A stretch of 64,000 bases of DNA, taken from positions 3,470,001 to 3,534,000 of the forward strand of contig CP168152.1 in the NCBI GenBank assembly GCA_041545745.1, written 5' to 3'. The DNA is from Stenotrophomonas indicatrix. Its GTDB lineage: Bacteria > Pseudomonadota > Gammaproteobacteria > Xanthomonadales > Xanthomonadaceae. Below, one piece after another: positions 36,701 to 46,594 of the stretch; position 1 is the first letter of the stretch, and every line of letters starts with the position of its first letter. The position numbers were made by a program, and so were the translations under genes. Below the pieces are notes generated by a model. That model saw nothing but the letters and a program-made list of their open reading frames with translations, made no database searches and was not told the origin of the DNA.

Positions 36701-39700
36701 GCGGCGGCGTATTCAGGTCGTTTGCGACATCCAGGTCGCGGTCGTCAACCGGCAGCGCGCTGGCGTCCAGATACGGCGACAGATCGTCCACCGCCGTCAG
36801 CGCGGTGTCTTCCAGTGCGGTGTCTTCCGATGCTGGCACTGTCGGCCCGGCATCGATCTCCGCGCCGACGAGCGTGGAAGCAGCTACTTCCAACGTTGAT
36901 TCCGGCGCTGGGGCGTCCGGCATCGAAGGCCACCCTGCGTTGAAGTAGCGCGACAGATCATCGCTGCCGGTCAATTCAGCGGACTCCAGGCCCGTATCAC
37001 TCAGCGAATCCTCGCTGACCTGCAGTGCATCCAGCGCGTCGGCGTCGGCGTCGGCGACATCGGTATCACGTCCGGCTTCCGGCTCGATCTCAAGCCCATG
37101 GGGCGACTCGACCACGTCGGCATCGGCGGCCAGCGAAGGCAGCTGGTCGTCTTCGTCTTCATCCTCGACGTCCAGCCCGGTCATCGGCCAGCGTGCTTCC
37201 GGCAGTTCACCGGCCAGCGCCTGCAGGCGCTGCGCCAGTTCAGCCCGCGGCGCAATCCGCGGCTGCTCGGCCTGCAGCGCGTCCATGGTCGCGTTGATCG
37301 CCTGCGCGGTCTCGTCCAGGGCCGCCACGGCGTCATCCCCGGGCACCACCTCGGCGGCCAGCGCGCGCTTGATGTAGGACTCGGCGCCGCCGGTAACGGC
37401 AGTGATTTCCGGCACTTCGGTCATCGCGAAGGCACCGTTCATGGTGTGCACCGCACGCAGCAGCGCGTCGCTGACCGGCTGCGGTGCCTGTTGCGCCGAG
37501 CGCAACCAGCCCTGCAGCGTGGCCTGGTGCAGTTCCACCTCGGCCTCCAGGATCTCGCGCAGCACGCTGTCGATATTGGCCGGGGTACCCGCCGCTTCAA
37601 CCGTGCTTTCAGCAGGGGTATCGACAACCGGCACGGCGCTGCCCACCAGCCCGGCAGCATCGGCCGGTGCCGCTGCCGTCGGCGCGGTGGCGCCCGGCAG
37701 CGCAACGTAGAACGTCTCTTCGCCTGCACCCACGCGATCGGCGACGGCCTGCATCGCCTGCAGATCGACGCTGATCCGCTGGCCATCGCGCAGTGCCGCG
37801 TTCAGCTGCGGCAGTGCCGTGTATGCGTGATCGACCATCGCCAGTACCGCCGGCGTGGGGGCACGGGTGCCATCGAGCACACGATTGAGCATGCCCTCGA
37901 TCTTCCACGCGAACTCACCCAGGGTACGTGCACCGACCAGGCGGCCACTGCCCTTCAGGGTGTGGAAAATGCGCCGGATCGGCCGCAGCCGATCCATGTT
38001 GTCCGGCTGCATGCGCCAGGCCGGCAGCAGCGTACCCAGATTGCCGAGCTCGTCGTCGAATTCTTCCAGGAACACCTCGCGGATGTCCTGGTCGATGTTT
38101 TCGGCATCGTCGTCGAAACCCGCATCGAACCCGCCCTCGGCCACGGCCGACGGTACGGTTTCGGCCGACCCGGCAGTTGCCTGCATGGCCTGGGGATTGA
38201 AATCGGCGGCGGCGGCGTTCAGCTCTGCGAAGAACTGCGCATCGGCCTCGCTGAAGTCGATCGGCGCGATGGTATCCACATCGACCAGAGCCACGGCCGG
38301 CACAGCCGCAGATGCCGGCAGGTCTTCGGACGCGCGCAGATCTGCGACCGGTTCGACGTAAGCCTCCGCCTCGGTCTCGGCGGTGGCGTCGGTCAATTCG
38401 GCAACGGCCAAGCCATCGTCGGCCTGCGGCACCGCAACTGCGTCAATGAGCTCCAGCGTCGCAGACGACTCCTGTCCATCGTCCAGCGACAGCGTTTCCA
38501 TCGCCTCCAGCGACAACACGTCATCGGCGTTGTGCAACAGGCTGCTGTCGAAACGGAACACCACATCGTCGCTCAGCGACGTCTGGCCGTCCTGTTCGGC
38601 GGCAACTGGATCGAAGGCCGGCGAAATGACCACGTCCAGCGACGTGGCAGACGACGCCTCGTCCAACGACGTCGCCAGGAAGGCGTCATCATTGCCGTCT
38701 ACGGCGCTTGCCTGCGTGTCGTCCTCTTCCGGCACCGGAATCGCGGACAACGTCCAGGCAGCAGCGTCGGACTGTTCGGCGGACACGGGATCGAAACTGA
38801 CCGGATCGAAGCTGTCGAACGTCGGCGCACGCTCGTCGCTGCGTTCGGCAGCACTACCTGCCGGCGCGTCGAATCCGCCCAGTTCCCATTGCGGCACTTC
38901 CGGCGCGGGTGCACTGGAGGCGGCAAACAGCAGTGGCGCCGGCGCGCTGTGCGATCCGGCAAGGACAGCCGGCGTACCCAGCGATCCGAACATCAGGCCG
39001 TTGTCGGCGGGCGGGGCCTCCGGCAGCGGGTCGAAGGTGAAATCGGGCAGCGACGTCGGCACGTCACCCGGTGCCGGCGCGGAGGCCTGCACGTCGATAT
39101 CCAGTGGTTCGGTCTGCAGCGGCTCGGCTGGCACGATCACGGCTTCGCGCTCGACCGGCTGCACCGGCTCGGCAGCGACCACGCCGCGCTCGGGCAGCGG
39201 CCAGTAGCGCAGCGCCTCCAGGCTGCTGCGGGTGATGTCGAGGATATCCTCGCGACCCGGGCGGCGGTCACGCAGGGCTTCCAGGTAGTATTCCAGGCTG
39301 GCCATGGCGTCGGCCAGGGTGTCCAGCTGGCGACCGCTGGGCACGCGCTGACGACCGATCAGTTCGGCTTCGATGTACTGCTGCACGCCGCGCAGATAGT
39401 CTGCCGCAGTGCCCAGGTCGAGCATGCGCAATGCGCCGGAGACATCGCCGAGCAGGCGCGGCACGTCCTGCAGTTCGGCGTGGTTCCAGCTGGTTTCAAT
39501 GAAGGCGACGAAATGCTCGCGGGCGGCGGCGAAATTGGCGATCGCCTCGTGTGCCAGCACTTCCACCGTGCGCCGGTTCTCCACCGCGCTCGGATCATCC
39601 TGGCCACTGCCACTGGCACCGAGGTGTGCGACCTGGTCGTCCAGCGACGCGTCGACATAAAGCAGCGCACCGGCGATATCCAGCAGCATGTCTTCGTCGA

Positions 39701-40433
39701 TCTGCTGGCGGCCCTCGACGACCCCGCGCAGCGCGTCGCGCTGCTGCACGACCACGCCCCGCGCAGCGCCCAGGCCGAGCATGCCCAGCGTATCGGCCAC
39801 CGAACCCAGCTTGGTCACCTGCTCCTGCAGCTGCTGCGGCGAACCGTCGGTACGCAGGTGCAGGTCCAGCGCGTCCTTGACCTGCAGCAGTTCTTCCTTG
39901 ACCGCGTTGCCAACGGTGTCCAGCAGCTCGCGGTTGCGGCCGCTGAGGCTGCCGCGTGCATGGTCCAGTTCCGCTTCGGTGGCGGTCACCGAATCGGGCG
40001 CGAACGCGAACAGCACGCTGTCGTTGATCAGCGCTTCGCCACGGGCGGCGCGGATCTCGTTGAGCAGCGGCTGCAGCACGATCGGAATGTCACGGTGCCC
40101 GTTCTGCAGGCGCTCCAGGTAATCGGGCAGCAGCACGCTGCCGCGCATCAGGGTGGCGCAGGCCTCATCGCGTTCGGCCACCTCGCCCTTGCCGACGGCA
40201 ACGGCGAGCTGTTCCAGCTCTTCGGCCACCATCGCCGGTGCATACAGTTCAACCATGCGCAGCGTGCCCTGCACCTGGTGCAGGTAGCCGGCGCAGATGC
40301 GCATGCGGCTGCTGTCGCCCGGGTCTTCGGCGAAGTACTCGACCTCGTTGCGCACCAGGCGCAGGGTCTCGTCCAGCTCGGGCTTGACCCAGCCCAGGGC
40401 CGCGTGGCTCATCGCATCGCGCAGGCTGCTCAT
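33786..40433 (-). CDS. chpA: ChpA/PilL hybrid chemotaxis kinase with multiple Hpt domains
   Basis: 2215 residues. Several Hpt-like domains are in order: His52 in HQVQGTLRMV, a degenerate one with VSGALRMLDL, His824 in HTLKGSGRLVG, His996 in HTMNGAFAMTE and His1482 in HTLKGGARMAG. They are separated by long acidic Ala/Asp/Glu-rich linkers (about 480-770 and 1100-1400). Then come the CheA dimerisation and ATPase core (LVNHAGEVAIYRSRLEQQLG, MLRNSVAHGLEAPEQRRAAG, VADDGAGLD, GRGVGMDVVGNEV), a CheW-like domain, and a receiver with Asp2141 (LLDIEMPRMDGYELA). It passes phosphate to PilG/PilH to control type IV pilus extension and retraction. Start at ATG 40433. Confidence 0.93.
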   Translation of the reverse strand: MSSLRDAMSHAALGWVKPELDETLRLVRNEVEYFAEDPGDSSRMRICAGYLHQVQGTLRMVELYAPAMVAEELEQLAVAVGKGEVAERDEACATLMRGSVLLPDYLERLQNGHRDIPIVLQPLLNEIRAARGEALINDSVLFAFAPDSVTATEAELDHARGSLSGRNRELLDTVGNAVKEELLQVKDALDLHLRTDGSPQQLQEQVTKLGSVADTLGMLGLGAARGVVVQQRDALRGVVEGRQQIDEDMLLDIAGALLYVDASLDDQVAHLGASGSGQDDPSAVENRRTVEVLAHEAIANFAAAREHFVAFIETSWNHAELQDVPRLLGDVSGALRMLDLGTAADYLRGVQQYIEAELIGRQRVPSGRQLDTLADAMASLEYYLEALRDRRPGREDILDITRSSLEALRYWPLPERGVVAAEPVQPVEREAVIVPAEPLQTEPLDIDVQASAPAPGDVPTSLPDFTFDPLPEAPPADNGLMFGSLGTPAVLAGSHSAPAPLLFAASSAPAPEVPQWELGGFDAPAGSAAERSDERAPTFDSFDPVSFDPVSAEQSDAAAWTLSAIPVPEEDDTQASAVDGNDDAFLATSLDEASSATSLDVVISPAFDPVAAEQDGQTSLSDDVVFRFDSSLLHNADDVLSLEAMETLSLDDGQESSATLELIDAVAVPQADDGLAVAELTDATAETEAEAYVEPVADLRASEDLPASAAVPAVALVDVDTIAPIDFSEADAQFFAELNAAAADFNPQAMQATAGSAETVPSAVAEGGFDAGFDDDAENIDQDIREVFLEEFDDELGNLGTLLPAWRMQPDNMDRLRPIRRIFHTLKGSGRLVGARTLGEFAWKIEGMLNRVLDGTRAPTPAVLAMVDHAYTALPQLNAALRDGQRISVDLQAMQAVADRVGAGEETFYVALPGATAPTAAAPADAAGLVGSAVPVVDTPAESTVEAAGTPANIDSVLREILEAEVELHQATLQGWLRSAQQAPQPVSDALLRAVHTMNGAFAMTEVPEITAVTGGAESYIKRALAAEVVPGDDAVAALDETAQAINATMDALQAEQPRIAPRAELAQRLQALAGELPEARWPMTGLDVEDEDEDDQLPSLAADADVVESPHGLEIEPEAGRDTDVADADADALDALQVSEDSLSDTGLESAELTGSDDLSRYFNAGWPSMPDAPAPESTLEVAASTLVGAEIDAGPTVPASEDTALEDTALTAVDDLSPYLDASALPVDDRDLDVANDLNTPPLFTPETAVDDDAAAVPLDSELSSLQDEMAVPGFADPVTLEAALEAGLHVIDEEQGRDEDGQWPVLGLQASELAPGEAEAFAEDADVGGEAAVGEGESTDQPSPATVEDVKSKDSAQDAVSPSRFFELEDAPGQVAAADSGMIVVPVAAEAAAIDAEPVAVDSADAVVPTDTAPLDAQTESESEDSADLLDFSVYDRELVDIFVEEGKDLLDHCDGLISELREAPQDREALAGLQRDLHTLKGGARMAGINAIGDLGHSIESLLEAVAGGRTEIERRDVQLLERGFDRLHQLLTRTGEHRVVEPAQDLLDAFEARTTTDIAAASAAAAAAAALAEQTPQAAPAVAVVDAPLSAPLPVEGSTEEDPLARPQQEQVRVRADLLDRLVNHAGEVAIYRSRLEQQLGAFRGAMGELERTNARLRDQLRRLDLETEAQIVARYQREQDQADQKFDPLELDRFSTLQQLSRALNESAADLGGLQGVLDDLSRQYDSLLQQQSRVSSELQDGLMRARMVPFDGLVPRLRRVVRQAGMDTGKQVHLTLEGTHGELDRNVLDRMVAPLEHMLRNSVAHGLEAPEQRRAAGKPEEGEIAIRLHREGSEIVLDVADDGAGLDREAIRRRAIERGLLPADVQPSEQELDNLIFASGFSTADQVSQLAGRGVGMDVVGNEVRQLGGSVDIQSVRGQGVRFTLRLPQTLAVTQAVFVQIGETTFAVPVASVSGIGRLSHERFEAADSSYRYGGEDYPLYDLGSLVGQAPARADGQAQVPLLLVRAGDLRAAVAIDQVLGNREVVVKPVGLQIASVPGIYGATITGDGRVVVILDVAPLVRRFLANPTAPVLVNAPRQERQVPLVMVVDDSLTMRKVTGRILERHNFEVSVARDGVEALEQLEERVPDLMLLDIEMPRMDGYELATAMRADPRYKDVPIVMITSRSGDKHRQRAFEIGVQRYLGKPYQELDLMRNVYDLLGIARVRE

Positions 40434-40533
40434 GGATGCGCTCCGGTCGCCGCCGCGCGACGGTCGCGCGGATCCTGGCGTGGGAAATGGAAATGCTTCA
40501 TCGACTGGTTCCTTGCTCGCCGCCCTGCCCGTG

Positions 40534-42570
40534 TCACGCCGGCAGCTTGAAGTCGGCGACCGAACGACGCAGGTCGGCCGCCAGCTGCGCCAGGTGGCCG
40601 ATCGACTCGGCGGTCTGCCCGGCACCCTGCGAGGTCTGGCCGGTGATCTGGCGGATCACGCCCATCGTGCGGGTGATGTCCGACGCCGCCGACGACTGCT
40701 GCTGGGCGGCGATGGAGATGTTCTTGATGAGGGTATTGAGTGCGTTGGACACGCGCTCGATCTCGGTCAGTGCAGTACCGGCGTCTTCGGCCAGGCGCGC
40801 ACCGGACACCACTTCGGCGGTGGTCTGCTCCATCGAGGTGACCGCTTCGTTGGTATCGGCCTGAATGGCCTGCACCAGGTTCTCGATGCGTCGGGTCGCA
40901 CCAGAGGTGCGCTCTGCCAGTCGCTGCACTTCGTCGGCCACGACCGCGAAACCACGACCGGCCTCACCGGCCGAAGCCGCCTGCACGGCCGCATTCAATG
41001 CCAGGATGTTGGTCTGCTCGGAAATGTCGTTGATCAGTTCCACGATCGAGCCGATCTCCTGCGAGGACTCGCCCAGGCGCTTGATGCGCTTGGAGGTTTC
41101 CTGGATCTGGTCGCGGATCTGGTCCATGCCCTGGATGGTCTCGCGGACCACGCCGGCACCCTCGGCGGCGATCACCACCGAACGCTGTGCCACGTCGGCC
41201 GACTCGGCCGAGTTGCGCGATACCTGCTCGATGCTGGCGGCGATTTCGCCGATCCGGTCCGACGCCGAGGTGATCTGGTTGGCCTGGTGGCCGGCCGCTT
41301 CGGCCAGCTGCATCGCCGTTGCCTGCGTTTCCTGGGTCGACAACGCGACCTTGGCCGAGGTGTCGTTGATGGTAGTCACCAGGTGGCGCAGTTCATCCAC
41401 CGCGTAGTTGATGGCGTCCGCGATCGCGCCGGTCATGTCCTCCGTAACCGAGGCTTTCACCGTCAGGTCGCCCTCACCGAGCGAGGAAATTTCATCCAGC
41501 AGCCGCATGATCGCCTGCTGGTTGCGGCTGTTGAACTCCACCTGGGTCTGGTAGCGCAGTTCCTGCTCGCGCGAGCGGCTGCGCACGTTGGTGGAGACGA
41601 AGCCGATGATCGCGATCAGCGACAGTGCACCGGACACCACGCCGATCCAGAAATTCGGGAACAGGCGGGTGTCGGACACCGAACCGAACGAGGAGAACGC
41701 TTCGAACAGCTTGCGGCTGTCGGTCAGCATCTTCGCCGAACCCTGGCCCAGTGCGGAGGCAGCGGACTGCGCCGCGAACAACTGGCGCGAGCTGGCCAGG
41801 ATCGCGTCGGCGTCCTGCTTCATCGCCTCCCACTTCTGCTGCGACTGCTCCAGCGCCGCAACGGCGGCAGCGCCGCGTACTGCGGTGATGCCCAGATCCT
41901 CGTTGCCATTGCGCAGCGCATCGAGCACCTGCGAGAACACGGTGATGTCACGGGCCAGCGCGTCACCGGCAGCGGCTGCGGTCGTGCCGCCGGCGCGTAT
42001 TTCAGTCACGCGACGCGCCATCGAACCGGCCACCACCACCTGCTGCAGGGCACTGTAGACCTGCGACGACGGGGCGCCGGAGGCGGACATCGCACGCACC
42101 AGTTCGTTCAACTGGGCCTGCAGGCCCGGCACCGCACCGGAGAAGTTGTTGGCGTTGCCGGCCAGGGCCAGCACTGCCGGTTCACTGGCGACCAGCTGCC
42201 CTGCCTGCTTGCCCAGCGGCGTCCAGGTATCGGCCAGGGTCGAGATCGCCCCGGAGACGCCCGGCTCGTTGCCGTAGCGCCCCTGCAGGGTCGACACGTT
42301 CTGCTCGATCGCGTTGCGGGTGGCCTTGAAGGCGGTGAAGGCCTGCGCGTTGCCGCCGACCGCGTCACGTCCCTGGTTGGCCAGCTGCTGCGACAGCACC
42401 TGCAGGTCCGCGGCCTTGGAGCCGGCATCGGCCAAGCGGCTGCCCTGCCAGGTGGACACACCGGTGTTCACACCGAACAGGATCATCGACAGGGCCAGCA
42501 GCGCCAGCCAGAGGTTGCTGCCGCCCAGCCGCAGCTTGCCGGACTTGGTGGCATCCGAAGCAGTACTCAT
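40534..42570 (-). CDS. pilJ: PilJ, methyl-accepting chemotaxis-type receptor for twitching
   Basis: 678 residues. Two membrane segments ([20 protein letters not shown] near 20-40; [20 protein letters not shown] near 310-330) enclose a large periplasmic PilJ sensor part. Next are a HAMP-like region ([20 protein letters not shown]) and the signalling tip ([60 protein letters not shown]). In Pseudomonas PilJ senses pilus-mediated surface contact and activates ChpA. No pilK methyltransferase gene lies between pilJ and chpA, a gap of only 100 bases. Confidence 0.95.
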   Translation of the reverse strand: MSTASDATKSGKLRLGGSNLWLALLALSMILFGVNTGVSTWQGSRLADAGSKAADLQVLSQQLANQGRDAVGGNAQAFTAFKATRNAIEQNVSTLQGRYGNEPGVSGAISTLADTWTPLGKQAGQLVASEPAVLALAGNANNFSGAVPGLQAQLNELVRAMSASGAPSSQVYSALQQVVVAGSMARRVTEIRAGGTTAAAAGDALARDITVFSQVLDALRNGNEDLGITAVRGAAAVAALEQSQQKWEAMKQDADAILASSRQLFAAQSAASALGQGSAKMLTDSRKLFEAFSSFGSVSDTRLFPNFWIGVVSGALSLIAIIGFVSTNVRSRSREQELRYQTQVEFNSRNQQAIMRLLDEISSLGEGDLTVKASVTEDMTGAIADAINYAVDELRHLVTTINDTSAKVALSTQETQATAMQLAEAAGHQANQITSASDRIGEIAASIEQVSRNSAESADVAQRSVVIAAEGAGVVRETIQGMDQIRDQIQETSKRIKRLGESSQEIGSIVELINDISEQTNILALNAAVQAASAGEAGRGFAVVADEVQRLAERTSGATRRIENLVQAIQADTNEAVTSMEQTTAEVVSGARLAEDAGTALTEIERVSNALNTLIKNISIAAQQQSSAASDITRTMGVIRQITGQTSQGAGQTAESIGHLAQLAADLRRSVADFKLPA

Positions 42571-42611
42571 CGTTCAACCTCGATTTTCAATGCAGGGGGC
42601 AATGCCCGGCC

Positions 42612-43142
42612 TCAGGCCGCGGCTTGCCGGAATTCAGGGGTGCGCGACAGCAGCGAGAGCGAGAACACGCCCCAGTCGTTGCCATCGGCATGGAAAGCGC
42701 GATCGACGAAGTGCCCGTAGCGTCCTTCGGCCAGTGAACCGGCCTCGATCTGCTGGGTCAGCTCGAAACTGCGCTGGCCGAACAGTTCGTCAATGGTCAG
42801 GGCGACGTCGCCACCGGCCTGGCGCATGATCAGCACACGCTGGCCTTCCTGCTGGACGGTGCGCGCACCTTCCAGGAAATATTTCAGGTCGACCACCGGG
42901 AACAGGTTGCCACGCAGGTTGCCCACGCCCAGCAGCCACGGCTGCGCGCAGGGCACCGGGGTCACCGGCGGCATCGGCACGATCTCCACCACTTCGCGGA
43001 AATCGGACACCAGCCGGCGCTGGCCAACACGGAAACCGACGCCTCGCCACAGGTCCTGGGCAAACTGCCGTCCGGGCAGCTGCACCGCGTGGGCCAGGCT
43101 GCGCCGTTCGTAGGCTTCAAGAATGTCGAAGGGTGAGCGCAT
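42612..43142 (-). CDS. pilI: PilI, CheW-like adaptor
   Basis: 176 residues with one CheW domain: FRVGQRRLVSDFREVVEIVP, PCAQPWLLGVGNLRGNLFPV, VDLKYFLEGARTVQQEGQRV, LTIDELFGQRSFELTQQIEA. The N-terminal SPFDILEAYERRSLAHAVQL is the family start. It links PilJ to the ChpA kinase. Its ATG overlaps the pilH stop by one base (TGATG). Confidence 0.93.
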   Translation of the reverse strand: MRSPFDILEAYERRSLAHAVQLPGRQFAQDLWRGVGFRVGQRRLVSDFREVVEIVPMPPVTPVPCAQPWLLGVGNLRGNLFPVVDLKYFLEGARTVQQEGQRVLIMRQAGGDVALTIDELFGQRSFELTQQIEAGSLAEGRYGHFVDRAFHADGNDWGVFSLSLLSRTPEFRQAAA

Positions 43143-43504
43143 CAGGCCACCAGCTCGTTGATCCGCGCGATGAGTTCTTCCTCGCGCGGTGGCTTGACGA
43201 TGTAATCGGCGGCGCCCTGGCGCAGCCCCCAGGCCTTGTCGGTTTCCATCGCCTTGGTGCTGACGATGATGACCGGGATGTGCTTGATCGCTGCGTCGCG
43301 GGCCATGGCCCGGGTCGCCTGGAAACCGCTCATGCCCGGCAACACCACGTCCATCAGGACAAGCTGCGGCACCTGGTCGCGGACCAGCTGCAAGCCATCT
43401 TCGGCATTGTCCGCTTCCAGCACCTCGTGGCCGGCACGGCGCAGCCATTGGGTGAACACCGCGCGGTCGGTCGGTGAATCCTCGATCAGGACGATACGAG
43501 CCAT
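43142..43504 (-). CDS. pilH: PilH, single-domain response regulator
   Basis: 120 residues, a stand-alone receiver domain: IVLIEDSPTDRAVFTQWLRR, phospho-acceptor Asp in LVLMDVVLPGMSGFQATRAM, Thr/Ser switch in VIIVSTKAMETDKAWGLRQG and Lys in DYIVKPPREEEL. It is the second of two receivers ahead of pilI. PilH acts on retraction or as a phosphate sink in the Chp system. Confidence 0.93.
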   Translation of the reverse strand: MARIVLIEDSPTDRAVFTQWLRRAGHEVLEADNAEDGLQLVRDQVPQLVLMDVVLPGMSGFQATRAMARDAAIKHIPVIIVSTKAMETDKAWGLRQGAADYIVKPPREEELIARINELVA

Positions 43505-43522
43505 TGTGCCTTTCCCCCCTGG

Positions 43523-43924
43523 TCAGGCGTTGACGTACGTGCGGATGGCACCCAGCAGTTCTTCGCGCGTGAATGGCTTGGTCAGGTATTGCTCCGAGCC
43601 GACGATGCGCCCCCGCGCCTTGTCGAACAGACCATCCTTGGACGACAGCATGATCACCGGGGTCGCCTTGAACAGCTGGTTGCCCTTGATCAGTGCGCAG
43701 GTCTGGTAGCCATCCAGGCGCGGCATCATGATGTCGACGAAGATGATCTGCGGCTGCTGGTCGGCGATCTTGGCCAAGGCCTCGAAACCGTCCGTTGCGG
43801 TCACTACTTCGCAGCCTTCGCGCTTCAGTAGTGTTTCCGCAGTCCTGCGGATGGTCTTCGAGTCATCGATGACCATCACTCGGAGTCCTGCGAGCTCCCC
43901 GCCCGCAGTCGTGTTTTCAGTCAT
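43523..43924 (-). CDS. pilG: PilG, single-domain response regulator
   Basis: 133 residues. Receiver motifs are VMVIDDSKTIRRTAETLLKR, Asp in IIFVDIMMPRLDGYQTCALI, VIMLSSKDGLFDKARGRIVG and YLTKPFTREELLGAIRTYVN. The ATG at 43924 has TGGGGA at a normal distance; an ATG two codons earlier (43930) is too close to that site. It is the first gene of the pil-chp operon. PilG promotes pilus extension, partly through adenylate cyclase CyaB in Pseudomonas. Confidence 0.94.
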   Translation of the reverse strand: MTENTTAGGELAGLRVMVIDDSKTIRRTAETLLKREGCEVVTATDGFEALAKIADQQPQIIFVDIMMPRLDGYQTCALIKGNQLFKATPVIMLSSKDGLFDKARGRIVGSEQYLTKPFTREELLGAIRTYVNA

Positions 43925-44164
43925 TGCCATTCCCCAAGCGCGCGGCCCAATCTTTGGCGGGAGCCGCTGCGAAAGCGTATCTATATCGCACTTCCCGCGC
44001 CCGCTTCAAGGGCGGTCCGTGGCGCGGGGCGTGGCGCCGGGCTGAACGTGACCGGATTGGCAATCACTGCGCAGCCCGGCAAGGGACGCTGCGTTGCACA
44101 TCGCCGGGGAGGCGCACGGCCGGCGTTGCCGCTACCATCAACGCCTTGCCTGACAGGTGCGCCC

Positions 44165-45111
<947 letters not shown>

Positions 45112-45112
<1 letters not shown>

Positions 45113-45996
45113 TGGATGCCGCACCTGCCGTCCTCGCCCCGCCGCCGCGCGAAGCGCAGCGGCTGGGCGCCACCATCGCCCTGTCGGTGCTGGTGCACGC
45201 CCTGCTGATCCTCGGGGTCGGTTTTGCCGTGAAAGGCGATGCGCCACTGGTGCCGACCCTGGAAGTGATCTTCAGCCGGACCCGCACCGCGTTGACCCCG
45301 AAGCAGGCGGATTTCCTGGCCGCCGCCAGCCAGGAGGGCGGTGGCGAACATGATCGTGCGCAGCGCCCTCGCGACAACCAGGCCGGCATCGTGCCGCAGG
45401 CACAGTCCGGCATCAGCCCGGTACCCCAGCAGCAACAGCCGGCAGCACCGGTGCCGCCGCCGCAGGCGCGCGTGGTCAGCAGCCGCAATGGCCAGGACAC
45501 GGTGGCCCTGGCGCAGTCGCGCCCTACCCCGTTGCAGCCCACGCCGGATGCACCACTGACCGCACGCGAACAGCGTGATGCTGAAATGGCGCGGCTGGCG
45601 GCGGAAGTACACCTGCGTTCGGCGCAGTACGCCAAGCGCCCGAACCGGAAATTCGTTTCGGCCAGTACGCGCGAATACGCCTACGCCAGTTATCTGCGTG
45701 CGTGGGTGGACCGCGCCGAGCAGGTCGGCAACCTGAACTACCCCGACGAAGCGCGGCAGCGCCGGCTGGGCGGGCAGGTGGTGATCAGCGTGGGGGTGCG
45801 CCGCGACGGCAGCGTGGAAAGCAGTCGGGTGTTGAAGTCCAGCGGCACGCCGCTGCTGGACGAGGCCGCGCTGCGGGTGATCCAGCTGGCGCAACCGTTC
45901 CCGCCGTTGCCCGACAGCGACGATCAGATCGACATCCTGCAGGTCACGCGCACGTGGGTGTTCCTGCCGGGCGGCGAACTGCGCGACGACCGGTAA
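45112..45996 (+). CDS. tonB: Energy transducer TonB, TonB3-like by position
   Basis: 294 residues: an N-terminal membrane anchor (LGATIALSVLVHALLILGVG), a Pro/Gln-rich spacer (about 100-150) and a C-terminal TonB domain (YASYLRAWVDRAEQVGNLNY, PDEARQRRLGGQVVISVGVR, DGSVESSRVLKSSGTPLLDE, AALRVIQLAQPFPPLP). It couples the proton-motive force to outer-membrane receptors. In P. aeruginosa the TonB next to gshB and pilG (TonB3) is needed for normal twitching and pilus assembly, so this gene is likely linked to the pil operon. There is no exbB-exbD nearby. Confidence 0.88.
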
Positions 45997-46033
45997 GGGT
46001 TTCTGCCCGGGCCTGCGGCCCGGGGACCCGCCG

Positions 46034-46048
46034 AGGCAACAGCAGAAG
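46034..46048 (+). repeat. AGGCAACAGCAGAAG flank motif of element C
   Basis: A shorter relative of the motif seen outside elements B (14161-14182) and D (49407-49435), about 25 bases outside the left arm of element C. Confidence 0.4.
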
Positions 46049-46209
46049 CGGCGGCCGGTGTACTGAAGCTTGGCGGGGCGGTGTCGGGCGGCGGGGACGC
46101 CGCAAGTACATCCCTGTAGGCTTAGCCGCGGCATCCATGCCGCGGATACCCCGCCACCCGACACCGCCCCACCTCTGACAGATCGCGGCGCATCGTCGCC
46201 CCGCTGTTG

Positions 46210-46233
46210 GTAGGTGTCGACCTTGGTCGACAC
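46210..46233 (+). repeat. SMAG-type palindrome (GTAG, GTGTCGACC arms)
   Basis: GTAG followed by GTGTCGACC TT GGTCGACAC, a perfect hairpin after the GTAG tetranucleotide, in the centre of element C. Confidence 0.75.
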
Positions 46234-46258
46234 GATGCATCCACGCCATGCCTGCAAG

Positions 46259-46283
46259 GTAGATCCACGCCATGCGTGGATGC
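46259..46283 (+). repeat. SMAG-type palindrome (GTAGATCCACGC arms)
   Basis: GTAGATCCACGCCATGCGTG then GATGC. A degenerate copy (CATCCACGCCATGCCTG) lies between this and the preceding SMAG. Another good copy is at 59546-59570. Confidence 0.75.
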
Positions 46284-46568
46284 GAGCGAAGCGACCGGCT
46301 TTTGAATTTGATTTTTTTGATTTTCCGTGGCGGACGCGCACGGAAACTGTCCGTGGCCGGGCGGGTGGGTTGCGCAGGGGCGTAAGCGCCATGGATGGCG
46401 CGCCCGAGCCTACAGGGGTGAGGGCGCTTTGCTTGCGAAGCACTGCTTCGCAAGCGCCCGAACGCACAGCCGCCAGCGGCTGGGCCGGTCTGGGGATTCA
46501 CGGCGTCCCCTGCGCAGCCCACCCGCCCGGCCAACCCACGGCTTTTGATTTACGCGACCAACCCAACC

Positions 46569-46594
46569 ACGAGGGGCTCAGCCGTTGGCTTTCG
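46569..46594 (-). repeat. Copy 4 of the gene-end motif, running into tsaB
   Basis: On the minus strand AAGCCAACGGCTGAGCCCCT then CGTGG. Here the motif includes the last codons and the TGA stop of tsaB, whereas in the other copies it begins after the stop. Confidence 0.7.

Larger units (their letters stand above)
46075..46532. repeat. Composite inverted-pair element C (458 bases)
   Basis: It fills most of the 581-base gene-free stretch between convergent tonB and tsaB. The left arm (46075-46170) has a 22-bp stem with one mismatch (46075-46096 with 46149-46170). The right arm (46355-46532) is inverted, with a 26-bp stem broken only by one G:T (46355-46380 with 46507-46532). The right arm is about 80 bases longer than the other seven because its TACGTCCCTGTAGG part is replaced by unrelated sequence holding a perfect palindrome at 46431-46455. 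The 184-base centre holds SMAG palindromes at 46210-46283. Confidence 0.85.

Noticed and set aside
33471..40550. Two open frames of over 1100 codons on the plus strand opposite chpB-chpA
   Set aside because: They mirror the codon bias of chpA and lack domains or ribosome-binding sites.
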